This document shows, piece by piece, positions 19,586 to 29,143 of a DNA stretch of 64,000 nucleotides. A program made the position numbers and the translations under genes. Position 1 is the first letter of the stretch; each line of letters starts with the position of its first letter. The stretch is from Buttiauxella sp. A111 (GTDB lineage Bacteria > Pseudomonadota > Gammaproteobacteria > Enterobacterales > Enterobacteriaceae): the NCBI RefSeq assembly GCF_014189855.1, contig NZ_BJFN01000006.1, positions 124,001 to 188,000 of the forward strand. The letters run 5' to 3'. The notes under the pieces are model-generated. The model made no database searches. It saw only the letters and a list, made by a program, of their open reading frames with translations, and was not told where the DNA came from.

Positions 19586-20992
19586 ATGACAATGGATTTA
19601 AGTCATCCGGATACCTGGATTTCCCATCTGCTGGAAAACCTGCCAGATGAGAAACTGTGCGCGGCACTGAAAGACGATAACCCGGACTGGGAATATATAG
19701 ATGGCGAAATCGTTAAGCTGGGGTCGCTGGCTCACAGCCAGCTAGATATTCCAGAAATACAGCGTCGGGGATTAATGCTTCTGGCTTCAGAAACTAAAGA
19801 TTTCCGCCTGCTGGCGCATCTGTTGCGCACCTTGCAACATGCTGGTGAACAGCTATTGGCGCTGCGTCTGCTGACGTTATATGTAGAACATTATTGGATG
19901 GTCGCCGCGCCGCAAAATATGGCACACAAAAAGCGTTTTGCCACTCAGGTGGTAAAACGCTTTGAAGGCGGCGTTTCCAGTTTTGCAGAAAGCGCTGATA
20001 CCGCGCAGCGTGATGCCTTACTGGGGGAACTGGCGAAGTTAGCGCAGTGCTGGCAGGTCAATAATACCCCAGAGTTGGCCCAGGTGACGGACGATCTGTT
20101 TGCTCTATACCCGCGTGCGTTTCGTGATATCGCATCAGTACCATCTACGACGCCTGCCACCACATCCTCGCGGGAGTTACAGCAGAACACCACAGTAGGG
20201 AATAAACCTGCTGCTGTTGCTTCTGCACCGCAGGTATCCATCGATAGCCACGACGATAAAGCCTGGCGAGACACGCTGTTGAAAGTTGCCGCCATTCTCT
20301 GTGAACGCCAGCCGGATTCGCCACAGGGCTACCGTCTGCGCCGCCATGCGCAGTGGCAAAGCATTACTGGTACACCGCAGGCAGAGAGTGATGGACGGAC
20401 ACCGCTGGCGGCAGTGCCAGTCGATATGGTGGCAGATTATCAAGCCCGGCTTGCTAGTGCAGATACAGCGTTGTGGCAACAGGTGGAAAACAGCCTACTG
20501 CTGGCCCCGTACTGGCTGGATGGCCACCATCTTTCTGCACAAATTGCACAACGTCTGGGTTATGAGGATGTGGCACAGGCCATCCGCGATGAGACAGGAC
20601 GTTTTGTTACCCGATTGCCCCAGCTTGCTGGTTTGTTGTTTAACGACCGAATCCCGTTTATGAACCCACAAACAAAACAGTGGCTTCTATCGCCTTCTGG
20701 TAGTCAGGCTGTGCCTGAGACAGATGAATATACACAAGCTGCACGCCAGTGTTTTAACGAACAGGGGCTGGAGGCTGCGCTGCGGTATCTGGAGGCACTT
20801 CCCGAAGGCGATCCCCGCGACCAGTTTTACCGGCAGTATCTAGGTGCGCAATTGATGGAAGAAACCGGGATGGTGCAACTGGCGCAGCAGCAGTACCGGA
20901 TGTTGTTCAAAACGGGACGACAAATAATGCTGCCCGACTGGGAACCATCCCTGTTAGAGCAATTAGAAAAAAAGTTCACGGCAGAACAGTAA
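19586..20992 (+). CDS. tssA: T6SS protein TssA (VasJ-type)
   Basis: 468 residues from MTMDLSHPDTWISHLLENLP, 4 bases after vasI; GGGAG lies upstream. The C-terminal domain (about 250-468) contains DKAWRDTLLKVAAILCERQP, GYRLRRHAQWQSITGTPQA, LAPYWLDGHHLSAQIAQRLG and LEALPEGDPRDQFYRQYLGA, the pattern of the VasJ/EvfE group (TIGR03362). A long N-terminal part differs from the ImpA-type TssA. It is the cap or priming protein that follows sheath and tube growth from the baseplate. Confidence 0.88.
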   Translation: MTMDLSHPDTWISHLLENLPDEKLCAALKDDNPDWEYIDGEIVKLGSLAHSQLDIPEIQRRGLMLLASETKDFRLLAHLLRTLQHAGEQLLALRLLTLYVEHYWMVAAPQNMAHKKRFATQVVKRFEGGVSSFAESADTAQRDALLGELAKLAQCWQVNNTPELAQVTDDLFALYPRAFRDIASVPSTTPATTSSRELQQNTTVGNKPAAVASAPQVSIDSHDDKAWRDTLLKVAAILCERQPDSPQGYRLRRHAQWQSITGTPQAESDGRTPLAAVPVDMVADYQARLASADTALWQQVENSLLLAPYWLDGHHLSAQIAQRLGYEDVAQAIRDETGRFVTRLPQLAGLLFNDRIPFMNPQTKQWLLSPSGSQAVPETDEYTQAARQCFNEQGLEAALRYLEALPEGDPRDQFYRQYLGAQLMEETGMVQLAQQQYRMLFKTGRQIMLPDWEPSLLEQLEKKFTAEQ

Positions 20993-21011
20993 CAGATAAC
21001 CAGGAGTTTTT

Positions 21012-24000
21012 GTGTTCAGATTACCGACACCCCGACTATTCAGCGGGCTAAAGTCTGCCCTCCGACCGGCGATGCCCCGATTTAAAGTTTCCGCAGCCGG
21101 GCTACTCGCGCTGGCGTGGATTTTTCTGCTGGTGTGGATCTGGTGGAAGGGGCCGACATGGACGCTGTATGGCGAACATTGGTTGCAGCCACTGACTCGC
21201 CGCTGGCTGGCAACGGCGGTTTGGGGATTTATCGCACTCGCGTGGCTTACGGTCCGTGTGATGAATCGCCTTAAACAGCTGGAACATCAGCAGAAACAAC
21301 AGCGTCAGGAGACTCAGGACCCGCTTAAAGTGGAAATGAACGTCCAGCAGCGCTACTTCGACCGCTGGCTGCTGCGCTTGCAGCGTCATCTCGATAGCCG
21401 CCGTTATCTGTGGCAGCTGCCGTGGTACATGGTCATTGGGGCGGCCGGAAGCGGTAAAACCGCGCTACTGCGCGAAGGTTTTCCGTCCGATATTATTTAT
21501 ACCCCAGACGCCATTCGAGGGGCAGAACAGCATATTTACATTACCCCGTATGTCGGAAAACAAGCGGTGATATTTGATGTCGATGGATCACTCCTGGAAC
21601 AGGTTAATGCGGATGTGTTGCCTCGTCGTCTGTGGGAACATGTTCTGGGCTGGCTGGTGGAAAAACGTGCCCGCCAACCGCTGAATGGACTCATTCTTAC
21701 GCTTGACTTCCCCGACTTGCTGACCGCCGATAAGCGTCGCCGTGAATACCTGTTACAGATGTTGCGCCAGCGATTACAAGAGATTCGCCAGCACCTACAT
21801 TGCCAGTTGCCAGTCTATATCGTGTTGACGAAACTGGATCTTTTGCACGGTTTCGCTGCGTTATTCCAGTCGCTGCCCAGAAAGGATCGTGATGCTATCC
21901 TCGGTGTCACCTTTACTTGCCATGCCCACGAGAATGATGGCTGGCAGGCCGAATTGAGCAGCTTCTGGCAGGCATGGGGAGAGCGGATGAATCACTCTTT
22001 GCCGGACCTGATGTTGGCACAGAACCACTCCCGCAGTTCTCTGTTCAGCTTTGCTCGCCAGATGCAAGGTGGCCGTGAGCATCTCATCGCCTTACTCAGC
22101 GGCCTGCTGGACGGCGAAAACATGGATGTGATGCTGCGTGGTGTGTATCTGACCTCTTCATTGCAGCGCGGTCAGGTGGATGACATTTTCATGCAGTCTG
22201 CTGCTCGTCAGTATCAACTGGGTAACGGGCCACTCGCGGCCTGGCCGCTGGTGGATACGGTGCCGTATTTCACCCGCAACCTTTTCCCACAGGCGTTGCT
22301 GGCAGAACCCAATCTGTCTGGGGAAAACAGTGTCTGGCTGGGGAATGCTCGTCGTCGGATGATGGTGTTTTCTGCCAGTAGTGCCGTGCTTACTGTATTG
22401 GCAGTCACCGGCTGGCAGCACTACTACAACAGTAACTGGCGCGCTGGCGTCCAGGTTTTAGCGCAGGCTAAAGCTTTTATGGAAGTGCCGCCTCCGCAGG
22501 GAATTGACGAAGATGGCCATCTTCAATTGCCACTGCTTAACCCGGTTCGTGACGCCACCCTGGCTTATGGTGACTGGGGCGATCGCAGCCGTCTGGCGGA
22601 TATGGGGTTGTACCAGGGCAAACGCATCGGGCCGTATGTGGAACAGACTTACCTTCAACTATTAGAACAACGTTATCTGCCCTCCCTTTTTAATGGCCTT
22701 ATAAAAGCAATGAATGCCGCCCCTGCGGAAAGTGAGGAAAAACTCGCGGTACTGCGCGTCATCAGGATGCTGGAGGACAAAAGCGGTCGCAATAATGAAG
22801 TGGTTAAACAGTATATGGCGAAGCGTTGGAGCGAAGAGTTCCACGGTCAGCGTGATATCCAGGCACAGTTGATGTCCCATCTGGATTACGCACTATTACA
22901 CACGGACTGGCATGCAGATCGTGAGAAAGGTGATGGGGACGCCATAAGCCGCTGGACGCCTTATGACAGCCCGGTGGTAGCGGCACAAAAAGAACTGAGT
23001 AAGCTACCGGTTTACCAGCGCGTCTATCAGAGTCTGAAAACGCGGGCGCTGGGTGTTCTGCCCGCTGATTTAAACTTGCGCGACCAGGTTGGCCCCACTT
23101 TTGAATCGGTGTTTACCTCCGCAGACGACAATAAACTCGTCGTCCCGCAGTTTCTTACTCGCTATGGGCTACAAAGCTACTTCGTCAAACAGCGTGATGA
23201 GCTGGTGGAGCTGACGGCGATGGACTCGTGGGTGCTGAACCTGACCCGAAGCATAAAATACAGTGATGCCGACCGCACAGAAATCCAGCGCCAACTGACG
23301 GAACAATATATCAGTGACTACACCGCGACCTGGCGGGCTGGTATGGATAACCTCAACGTGCGCGAATATGAATCGATTGCACAACTGACCACTGCTCTGG
23401 AGCAGGTGATCAGCGGCGACCAGCCACTCCAGCGTGCGCTGACCGCGCTGCGGGATAACACACAGCCTGCCCTGCTTTCTGAAAAACTGGACGACAAAGC
23501 ACGGGATGAAGCGCAGGCCGAGCCAGACTACCGTTTGTTGACTCGGTTGGGGCATGAGTTTGCCGCAGAGAACAGCACGCTGGCGGTACAGAAAGATAAA
23601 GAAAACACGATGCAGGCGGTATATCAGCAACTGACAGAACTGCATCGTTATCTGTTGGCGGTACAAAACGCGCCAGTGCCAGGAAAATCGGCCTTAAAGG
23701 CCGTGCAACTGCGTCTGGATCAGAACAGCAGCGACCCAATATTTACTACGCGCCAGATGGCAAAAACCCTGCCTGCACCGCTCAACCGCTGGGTGGGCAA
23801 ACTGGCCGACCAGGCCTGGCATGTGGTTATGGTGGAAGCCGTTCACTATATGGAAGTGGACTGGCGCGACAACGTGGTGAAACCGTTCAACGAGCAGCTT
23901 GCAAACAACTATCCGTTTAACCCACACGGGCAACAAGATGCGTCTCTGGATGCATTCGAACGTTTCTTTAAACCGGACGGCGTACTGGACAGCTTCTACC

Positions 24001-24536
24001 AGCATAACCTGAAGCTATTTATGGAGAACGACCTCACCCTGGAAGATGGGGATAACAGCGTGATTATCCGTGAGGACATTAGCCAGCAACTGGACACCGC
24101 ACAGAAAATTCGTGACATCTTTTTCAGTAAGCAAAACGGGCTGGGCACGCAATTTGCGGTGGAAACCGTGTCACTGTCAGGCAATAAACGCCGCAGCGTG
24201 TTGAACCTTGATGGTCAGCTTGTCGATTACGCTCAAGGGCGGAATTTTACGTCGCACCTTGTCTGGCCGAACAACATGCGTGAAGGCAACGAAAGCAAGC
24301 TGACACTAGTCGGGGCGGGCGGAAGTTCACCGCGCAGCATCAGCTTCAACGGGCCGTGGGCGCAGTTCCGGTTATTCGGGGCCGGGCAACTGACCAGTGT
24401 GCAAAATGGCACTTTCAACGTCCGGTTTAATGTGGACGGTGGTGCGATGGTGTACCGGATTCACACCGATACCGAAGACAATCCATTCACTGGTGGGCTG
24501 TTCAGTGAATTCCGACTGCCGGATACGTTGTACTGA
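21012..24536 (+). CDS. tssM: T6SS membrane-complex protein TssM (IcmF)
   Basis: 1174 residues from a GTG start at 21012 (CAGGAG, 6 bases upstream). Two membrane segments lie near the N-terminus (about 28-46 and 66-84). A cytoplasmic NTPase-like domain follows with Walker A GAAGSGKT (residues 143-150). A third membrane segment lies near 450-468, followed by the large periplasmic IcmF-related part. The C-terminal VasK-type domain holds GPWAQFRLFGAG and ends FSEFRLPDTLY. It spans from cytoplasm to TssJ at the outer membrane and is the core of the trans-envelope channel. Confidence 0.97.
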   Translation: MFRLPTPRLFSGLKSALRPAMPRFKVSAAGLLALAWIFLLVWIWWKGPTWTLYGEHWLQPLTRRWLATAVWGFIALAWLTVRVMNRLKQLEHQQKQQRQETQDPLKVEMNVQQRYFDRWLLRLQRHLDSRRYLWQLPWYMVIGAAGSGKTALLREGFPSDIIYTPDAIRGAEQHIYITPYVGKQAVIFDVDGSLLEQVNADVLPRRLWEHVLGWLVEKRARQPLNGLILTLDFPDLLTADKRRREYLLQMLRQRLQEIRQHLHCQLPVYIVLTKLDLLHGFAALFQSLPRKDRDAILGVTFTCHAHENDGWQAELSSFWQAWGERMNHSLPDLMLAQNHSRSSLFSFARQMQGGREHLIALLSGLLDGENMDVMLRGVYLTSSLQRGQVDDIFMQSAARQYQLGNGPLAAWPLVDTVPYFTRNLFPQALLAEPNLSGENSVWLGNARRRMMVFSASSAVLTVLAVTGWQHYYNSNWRAGVQVLAQAKAFMEVPPPQGIDEDGHLQLPLLNPVRDATLAYGDWGDRSRLADMGLYQGKRIGPYVEQTYLQLLEQRYLPSLFNGLIKAMNAAPAESEEKLAVLRVIRMLEDKSGRNNEVVKQYMAKRWSEEFHGQRDIQAQLMSHLDYALLHTDWHADREKGDGDAISRWTPYDSPVVAAQKELSKLPVYQRVYQSLKTRALGVLPADLNLRDQVGPTFESVFTSADDNKLVVPQFLTRYGLQSYFVKQRDELVELTAMDSWVLNLTRSIKYSDADRTEIQRQLTEQYISDYTATWRAGMDNLNVREYESIAQLTTALEQVISGDQPLQRALTALRDNTQPALLSEKLDDKARDEAQAEPDYRLLTRLGHEFAAENSTLAVQKDKENTMQAVYQQLTELHRYLLAVQNAPVPGKSALKAVQLRLDQNSSDPIFTTRQMAKTLPAPLNRWVGKLADQAWHVVMVEAVHYMEVDWRDNVVKPFNEQLANNYPFNPHGQQDASLDAFERFFKPDGVLDSFYQHNLKLFMENDLTLEDGDNSVIIREDISQQLDTAQKIRDIFFSKQNGLGTQFAVETVSLSGNKRRSVLNLDGQLVDYAQGRNFTSHLVWPNNMREGNESKLTLVGAGGSSPRSISFNGPWAQFRLFGAGQLTSVQNGTFNVRFNVDGGAMVYRIHTDTEDNPFTGGLFSEFRLPDTLY

Positions 24537-24553
24537 CACAGGGATACTAAATA

Positions 24554-25894
24554 ATGGACTCATCTGAAATTCAAATCATCACGGGGAACGATCCGCGCAA
24601 TCTGCCGGAGTTCAGCGCTATTCGTGAAGAAATCAACAAAGCGAATCACCCGTCACAACCGGAACTGAACTGGCGGCTGGTCGAATCGCTGGCGCTGACG
24701 ATTTTCAAATCGAACGGTGTGGATTTGCATACCGCCTCTTATTACACGCTGGCGCGTACTCGCACGCAGGGGCTGGCGGGTTTTTGTGAGGGGACGGAGC
24801 TGCTGGCCGCGATGATAAGCCATGAATGGGAGAAGTTCTGGCCGCAGGGTGGCATAGCTCGAGCTGAAATGCTCGACTGGTTCAATGTGCGCACTGGCAA
24901 CATCCTGCGTCAGCAACTGTCATTTATTGGCTCTGATCTGCCTCTGCTCTACCGTACCGAGCGGGCATTACAGCTTATCTGCGACAAGCTTCAGCAGGTG
25001 GAACTGAAGCGTCAGCCGCGTGTGGAGAACCTGCTGTATTTTGTACAGAACACGCGAAAGAGGCTTGAACCTGCCCCAAAAAATGGTGCCGCAGGATCTT
25101 CGGAGACCACGCTAAGAACTCTGGTGTATGCGCCGGAGAGCGCGCAGTCCACTGCTGTGCCGGAGGCAATGTTTCCTCTGCCCGATTTGCCTGAAATGAA
25201 GGTGTCAGTTCGCAGCATGTCAGGCGCTGGGGCAGCACCAACTCGAGGTCGTAGCATAAAAGGTTTTATAGCGGGTGTTGCCTGCACAGCAGCTATCGCT
25301 ACGGCCGTTTGGTGGTGGCAAGTTCACCCGCTACAGCAACAACTGGCACGGGTTAGTGACACCGCGCAGGGGGCTGCGAGTCTCTGGCTGGCTTCCCCTG
25401 AACTGAAGAGTTATGAGGAAAGACTGAAACGGCTTCCTGACGCTTCGCTGTTACAGCCGCTGGAAACCGGGATGCAAATGGTGCATCAGGCAGACACATT
25501 GTGGCCGGAAAGCTTGCAGCAGCAACAGGCAAGTGCGCAGTGGAACGAAACCCTGAAAACCCGTGCAGAAAACACGCCTCAGCTAAAAGGCTGGCAGCAG
25601 ACCCGCCAGGATCTACGGGCTTTTGCTGACCTGGTGATGCAGCGTGAAAAAGAAGGACTCACTCTTTCTTATATCAAGAATGTTGTCTGGAAGGCGGAGC
25701 GCTCACTAAGCCAGGAGACTCCACTGGAGTTCCTGCTGACGCAATATCAGGAGGCTCGTGCGCAGGGGCAGAATACAAATGCCCTGGAAAAAGAGATTAA
25801 TACACGGTTGGGCGGCATATTAAGCCGCTGGTTATTACTAAAAAACAATTCCCTGCCGGAAACGGCAAATACCGACACTAATGCTGGGAAATAA
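24554..25894 (+). CDS. vasL: T6SS VasL-domain protein (ImpA-related N-terminus)
   Basis: 446 residues. The N-terminal ImpA-type region (ITGNDPRNLPEFSAIREEIN, EGTELLAAMISHEWEKFWPQ) is shared with TssA proteins. A single membrane segment lies at about 236-255, followed by a VasL-type periplasmic helical domain with APLEFLLTQ-like QETPLEFLLTQYQEARAQG. It is anchored in the inner membrane and occurs beside tssM in many enterobacterial T6SS loci; TssA-related proteins of this kind have been proposed to anchor the distal end of the sheath. The specific role here is inference. Confidence 0.85.
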   Translation: MDSSEIQIITGNDPRNLPEFSAIREEINKANHPSQPELNWRLVESLALTIFKSNGVDLHTASYYTLARTRTQGLAGFCEGTELLAAMISHEWEKFWPQGGIARAEMLDWFNVRTGNILRQQLSFIGSDLPLLYRTERALQLICDKLQQVELKRQPRVENLLYFVQNTRKRLEPAPKNGAAGSSETTLRTLVYAPESAQSTAVPEAMFPLPDLPEMKVSVRSMSGAGAAPTRGRSIKGFIAGVACTAAIATAVWWWQVHPLQQQLARVSDTAQGAASLWLASPELKSYEERLKRLPDASLLQPLETGMQMVHQADTLWPESLQQQQASAQWNETLKTRAENTPQLKGWQQTRQDLRAFADLVMQREKEGLTLSYIKNVVWKAERSLSQETPLEFLLTQYQEARAQGQNTNALEKEINTRLGGILSRWLLLKNNSLPETANTDTNAGK

Positions 25895-25918
25895 CTACCA
25901 GCCTCAAGGAGTATTAAC

Positions 25919-26398
25919 ATGGCAAATCTTGTTTATCTGACCCTGAACGGACAACAGCAGGGACTAATTTCTGCAGGATGTTCTTCACAGGCTTCTATCG
26001 GTAATAAAGCACAAATTGCGCATATGGATCAGATTATGGTGCTGGGGTTATCTCACGGTTTGAGTCGGGAGCAGAACGTTAATCATCTGGCATTAACCAT
26101 CCATAAACCGGTGGATAAATCTACCCCATTGCTAAGTAAGGCCATTACCGAAAATGAATGCCTGACCTGCGATTTTGAATATTACCGCACTAACCGTTTT
26201 GGTATTAATGAGCTGTATTTCAAAGTGAAACTGATCAATGCGCGTATTGCCAGTATTCATACTGATGTGCCGCATACTATCGACAATGCCCAAGGGCAAC
26301 CGGAGGAGTCGATATCATTCACCTATGAAAGTATTACCCAGGAACATTGTATTGCCGGAACCAGTGCTTATAGCCTGTGGGAAGAACGGATTTTTTAA
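25919..26398 (+). CDS. hcp: Hcp tube protein (TssD), second divergent copy
   Basis: 159 residues. MANLVYLTLNGQQQGLISAG, MVLGLSHGLSREQNVNHL and CDFEYYRTNRFGINELYFKV are those of the enterobacterial Hcp subfamily in which effector genes often follow hcp. It is clearly different in sequence from the hcp at 5730. The ribosome site is strong (AAGGAG). It stands directly before a putative effector gene and its immunity gene, the usual place for an Hcp that carries cargo. Confidence 0.94.
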   Translation: MANLVYLTLNGQQQGLISAGCSSQASIGNKAQIAHMDQIMVLGLSHGLSREQNVNHLALTIHKPVDKSTPLLSKAITENECLTCDFEYYRTNRFGINELYFKVKLINARIASIHTDVPHTIDNAQGQPEESISFTYESITQEHCIAGTSAYSLWEERIF

Positions 26399-26472
26399 CC
26401 TGCGCAAATAAATAGACTTCAGTCAGTGTTAAGTAAAACCGAAACGGGAGATGTTTCACAAGGAGAATAAAT

Positions 26473-27270
26473 ATGGTCGCAACACTTTGGATGTATGCAA
26501 AAGGTAGCAACGTATTAAAGTTGCAACAATTGCTCAATAAAAATAATGCTATGCCAAAGCTCGTAGAGGACGGTGATTTTGGTAGGAATACTTACAACGC
26601 AGTGACAATATTTCAGCGAATTAATGGGTTGAATGATGATGGTATCGTGGGGCCGAAAACCTGGCGAAAACTGGGGGGGCTGGACCCTGTAATTAGTAGC
26701 CCGTCAAGTTCTTCTGCTGGTTCAAGTGGTAGTGTTGGCGGTTCAAATAGCACGACAACTGGATCAAATGGTACTGTGGCAGAGACAAATGAGGGGTTCT
26801 GTTTTCCCTTCCCCAGACTACCTGGCCAATCATGGTTAAATGGAGGCCGCCAATTTGGGGCTCCGCGCGATAGAGGCGCTCGCAGACATGCCGGTTGTGA
26901 TTTGATATTTCCTGAAGGAACGCTTATTTATGCTGTTGCTGATGGGGTGCGAGTTCATGATCAATGGCCCTTTTATTCAGGAACTTCCGCTGTATCAATC
27001 AGGCATGGCAACATTCTCGTTCGTTATGGTGAAATTGCTAATGGGTCATATATAGGTGGTGCGATTGTCACCAAAGGTCAGGTTATTGCTAAGGTTGGGA
27101 GACTCGACAGTGGTAGATCCATGCTGCATCTGGAGATTTATACCAATGCAGCATCTTCGGCTGAACTTTCAATTAGAGGCGAACGTGGCGGCCCTTACAG
27201 AAGACGTGCCGATTTGACAAACCCTGCCCCATACTTGGATGTATGGAAAAATATTCTTCCTAACCCTTAA
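26473..27270 (+). CDS. Putative T6SS effector: peptidoglycan-binding domain plus M23-like domain
   Basis: 265 residues, AAGGAG upstream, no signal peptide. Residues 5-68 form a PG_binding_1 domain (VLKLQQLLNKN ... GDFGRNTYNAVTIFQRINGL, DDGIVGPKTWRKLGGL). A Ser/Gly/Thr linker (about 74-105) leads to an M23/LytM-like domain (about 110-265). The zinc ligands H139 and D143 (HAGCD) and H219 (MLHLE) are present. The two histidines that usually assist catalysis are replaced: Y-x-H is Y-G-E near 185-187, and the first His of H-x-H is M217. It follows hcp and precedes a secreted putative immunity protein, so a wall-cleaving antibacterial toxin is the best reading. Activity is not proven by the sequence. 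Confidence 0.75.
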   Translation: MVATLWMYAKGSNVLKLQQLLNKNNAMPKLVEDGDFGRNTYNAVTIFQRINGLNDDGIVGPKTWRKLGGLDPVISSPSSSSAGSSGSVGGSNSTTTGSNGTVAETNEGFCFPFPRLPGQSWLNGGRQFGAPRDRGARRHAGCDLIFPEGTLIYAVADGVRVHDQWPFYSGTSAVSIRHGNILVRYGEIANGSYIGGAIVTKGQVIAKVGRLDSGRSMLHLEIYTNAASSAELSIRGERGGPYRRRADLTNPAPYLDVWKNILPNP

Positions 27271-27289
27271 TATTCAAGGAATTGATAAA

Positions 27290-27745
27290 ATGTTAAAAAG
27301 TATCGCACTTCTTTTAGGATTGATGATGTCTGGCATTATTTCCTGTGTTGCAGCAGATCCTGTCAATATTCCATCGGAAAACCTTGTCATAAATAATTTT
27401 GATGTCGATAAAATTGATGGTTTATCCCCTGTTTGTACCTTGATCTTGGCTGAAAATAAGAAAAAGTATTTTTATAACTATACTGAAGGAGATATTTGCC
27501 CTGTGGGTGGGGAATGTACATATTCTGCAGTTATGATTTTGAATGGAAAGATAAAGATATTGAAACAGACGTTGTCAGACAAAGATACTTCAGTTTTCAA
27601 AAACGATGATATGACTATTATTACAACATATGATTTTAGTGAAGGAGGTAAGGATCATGAAGATGGTGGCGTCAATGCCGTTATCGTCATCAAAACAAAA
27701 AGTGGTGAAAAGAAAGTTAGTATGTCGGGATATTGTGGTGATTAA
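27290..27745 (+). CDS. Putative periplasmic immunity protein
   Basis: 151 residues from MLKSIALLLGLMMSG; AAGGA precedes this ATG, 20 bases after the effector gene. A Sec signal peptide (cleavage near CVAADP) puts it in the periplasm, where a wall-active toxin would act. The mature part has cysteines at VCTLIL, DICPVGGECTY and GYCG. Base composition is more AT-rich than the T6SS core, typical of exchangeable effector-immunity modules. I do not recognise a named family; the immunity role is inferred from position, export and duplication. Confidence 0.6.
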   Translation: MLKSIALLLGLMMSGIISCVAADPVNIPSENLVINNFDVDKIDGLSPVCTLILAENKKKYFYNYTEGDICPVGGECTYSAVMILNGKIKILKQTLSDKDTSVFKNDDMTIITTYDFSEGGKDHEDGGVNAVIVIKTKSGEKKVSMSGYCGD

Positions 27746-27832
27746 TGCTTGGGTGCCATTTCGGACAGTGAAATAAAATATATCCAGGGCGGCTGGAATG
27801 ATTCAACGGAAAGTAATATTCCTAACCCATAA
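27746..27832 (+). pseudogene. Remnant of a second effector C-terminus
   Basis: After the stop of the first immunity gene the same frame reads on as CLGAISDSEIKYIQGGWNDS and ends TESNIPNP before a stop at 27830. The effector upstream ends NILPNP, and the DNA around both stops is almost the same (27250-27281 and 27815-27843). This looks like the leftover tail of a different effector that once preceded the second immunity gene. There is no start codon. Confidence 0.5.
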
Positions 27833-27846
27833 TATTCAAGGAGTGA

Positions 27847-28310
27847 ATGAAAATATTCAAAAATATAGCGATAATTTTAGGATTAATGATGTCGGGCACT
27901 ATTTTATGCAATGCAGAAAATCTTGACGGCATATCGATAGAAAGCCTTGTCATAAATAGCTTTAATGTTGATAAAATTAATGGTTTACAACACTTTGTTT
28001 GTACCTTGAGCTTGGTTGATAATAAAAAAAGGGCTTTGATAACTATGTTGAAGGCGACATTTGCCCTGCTGGAAAGAAATGTTCATACTCTGCCATCATG
28101 AAATTGAATGGGAAAATAACCATATTAGAGAAGGTGTCTTCAGAAAAAAATATTTCAATCTTCAAAAGCGATGATATGACTATTATCTCAACTCAGACTC
28201 CGATAAAAGGCTCAGGTGATGACGAGGGAGGTGACGTGAATGCCGTTATCACCATCAAAACGAAAAATGGTGAAAAGAAGGTTAATATGTCTGGATATTG
28301 TGGTATTTAA
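27847..28310 (+). pseudogene. Second immunity-like gene, broken by a -1 frameshift
   Basis: A diverged copy of the gene at 27290: MKIFKNIAIILGLMMSGTIL (signal peptide), SLVINSFNVDKINGL, then in another frame FDNYVEGDICPAGKKCSYSA and MTIISTQ ... KKVNMSGYCGI. The frames part at the A7 run at 28024-28030, where one base is missing relative to the first copy. The first frame stops at about 28101, and the second runs to 28310. AAGGAG precedes the ATG. It is either an inactive orphan immunity gene or one read through by slippage on A7. Confidence 0.75.
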
Positions 28311-28344
28311 ATATGGATTTATCTTAGATAGTAACAGTATATAA

Positions 28345-28375
28345 GCAGCCGCCAAAACCCGCGGCTGCCAAATTT
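28345..28375. terminator. Hairpin between converging genes
   Basis: A perfect 8-base stem (GCAGCCGC 28345-28352 with GCGGCTGC 28361-28368) followed by AAATTTTATTT. It lies between the end of the T6SS region and a leftward lipoprotein gene. The T-tract is weak, so termination efficiency is uncertain. Confidence 0.5.
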
Positions 28376-28378
28376 TAT

Positions 28379-29143
28379 TTACTGATACCGATTAACCAAA
28401 TCTTTAACTACCGCTGCATAGGTTTTCTGTTTTAGCTGAGTAATTTGTTGCTCCGTATTACCCATGTCCATTTTTCCAGTCTGTAGAGGGAGAATACTAT
28501 ATTCATAATTCACCGGAGACCAGGCTGCCCATTCACCTGTTGCTACGTCCAATAACGTAAAGCGAACCAGGTATCGTAATGACGCCACATCCGGGAGTTT
28601 TTCGCTTTTATAATCCGACCATACCGTTGTTTTTGTCACCGTGTCGTATTTACCTGACTGCAAAGTATCCTGGTAAACAATAATGGCTTTCTGATGTCCT
28701 TTTGCTGCAATATAGCGCAGTGCCTGCATGTAATTCATATTTTCGCTAGCTACAGGTTCCCCTTCTTCTGTCTTATTACAGACAACGGGTTTCTGCCTAT
28801 CTGGAATCCCTGAAAAAGTTGAAACGGTGTAATACTTACTCATTTCTTGTTGTATAGCGGTTTCCGGTACATGGCTGCCTGATTGAACGAGGATAACCGT
28901 AGAATTCAGCGGTACGCGGAAGGCTTCCCCCTCTAGTGCTGCCTGAATATCCTCTTCAGAAACCGCCAGGGTGGTTTCATTACCAAATATATCTTTGTCC
29001 GTGAGCAGTGCAGATGTATTTCTGTTTGCGCTGCTCTCTGTTCTGGATACACCTGTTTTCTTCGCATCAATGGGGGAACGTGGTGCACAACCGGCCAGTA
29101 AAAATGCTGTCGCACATAAGTATATTGTTGACCTGAAATTCAT
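28379..29143 (-). CDS. Lipoprotein of unknown function
   Basis: 254 residues. The signal peptide ends in a clear lipobox (LAGC, Cys19), so it is a lipoprotein; residue +2 is Ala, which favours outer-membrane sorting. The mature protein has [20 protein letters not shown] and [20 protein letters not shown], which look like an alpha/beta domain of the kind seen in stress-related lipoproteins. I do not recognise a named family. GGGAG lies upstream. It converges on the T6SS operon and ends 69 bases from it, so it is not part of it. Confidence 0.7.
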   Translation of the reverse strand: MNFRSTIYLCATAFLLAGCAPRSPIDAKKTGVSRTESSANRNTSALLTDKDIFGNETTLAVSEEDIQAALEGEAFRVPLNSTVILVQSGSHVPETAIQQEMSKYYTVSTFSGIPDRQKPVVCNKTEEGEPVASENMNYMQALRYIAAKGHQKAIIVYQDTLQSGKYDTVTKTTVWSDYKSEKLPDVASLRYLVRFTLLDVATGEWAAWSPVNYEYSILPLQTGKMDMGNTEQQITQLKQKTYAAVVKDLVNRYQ

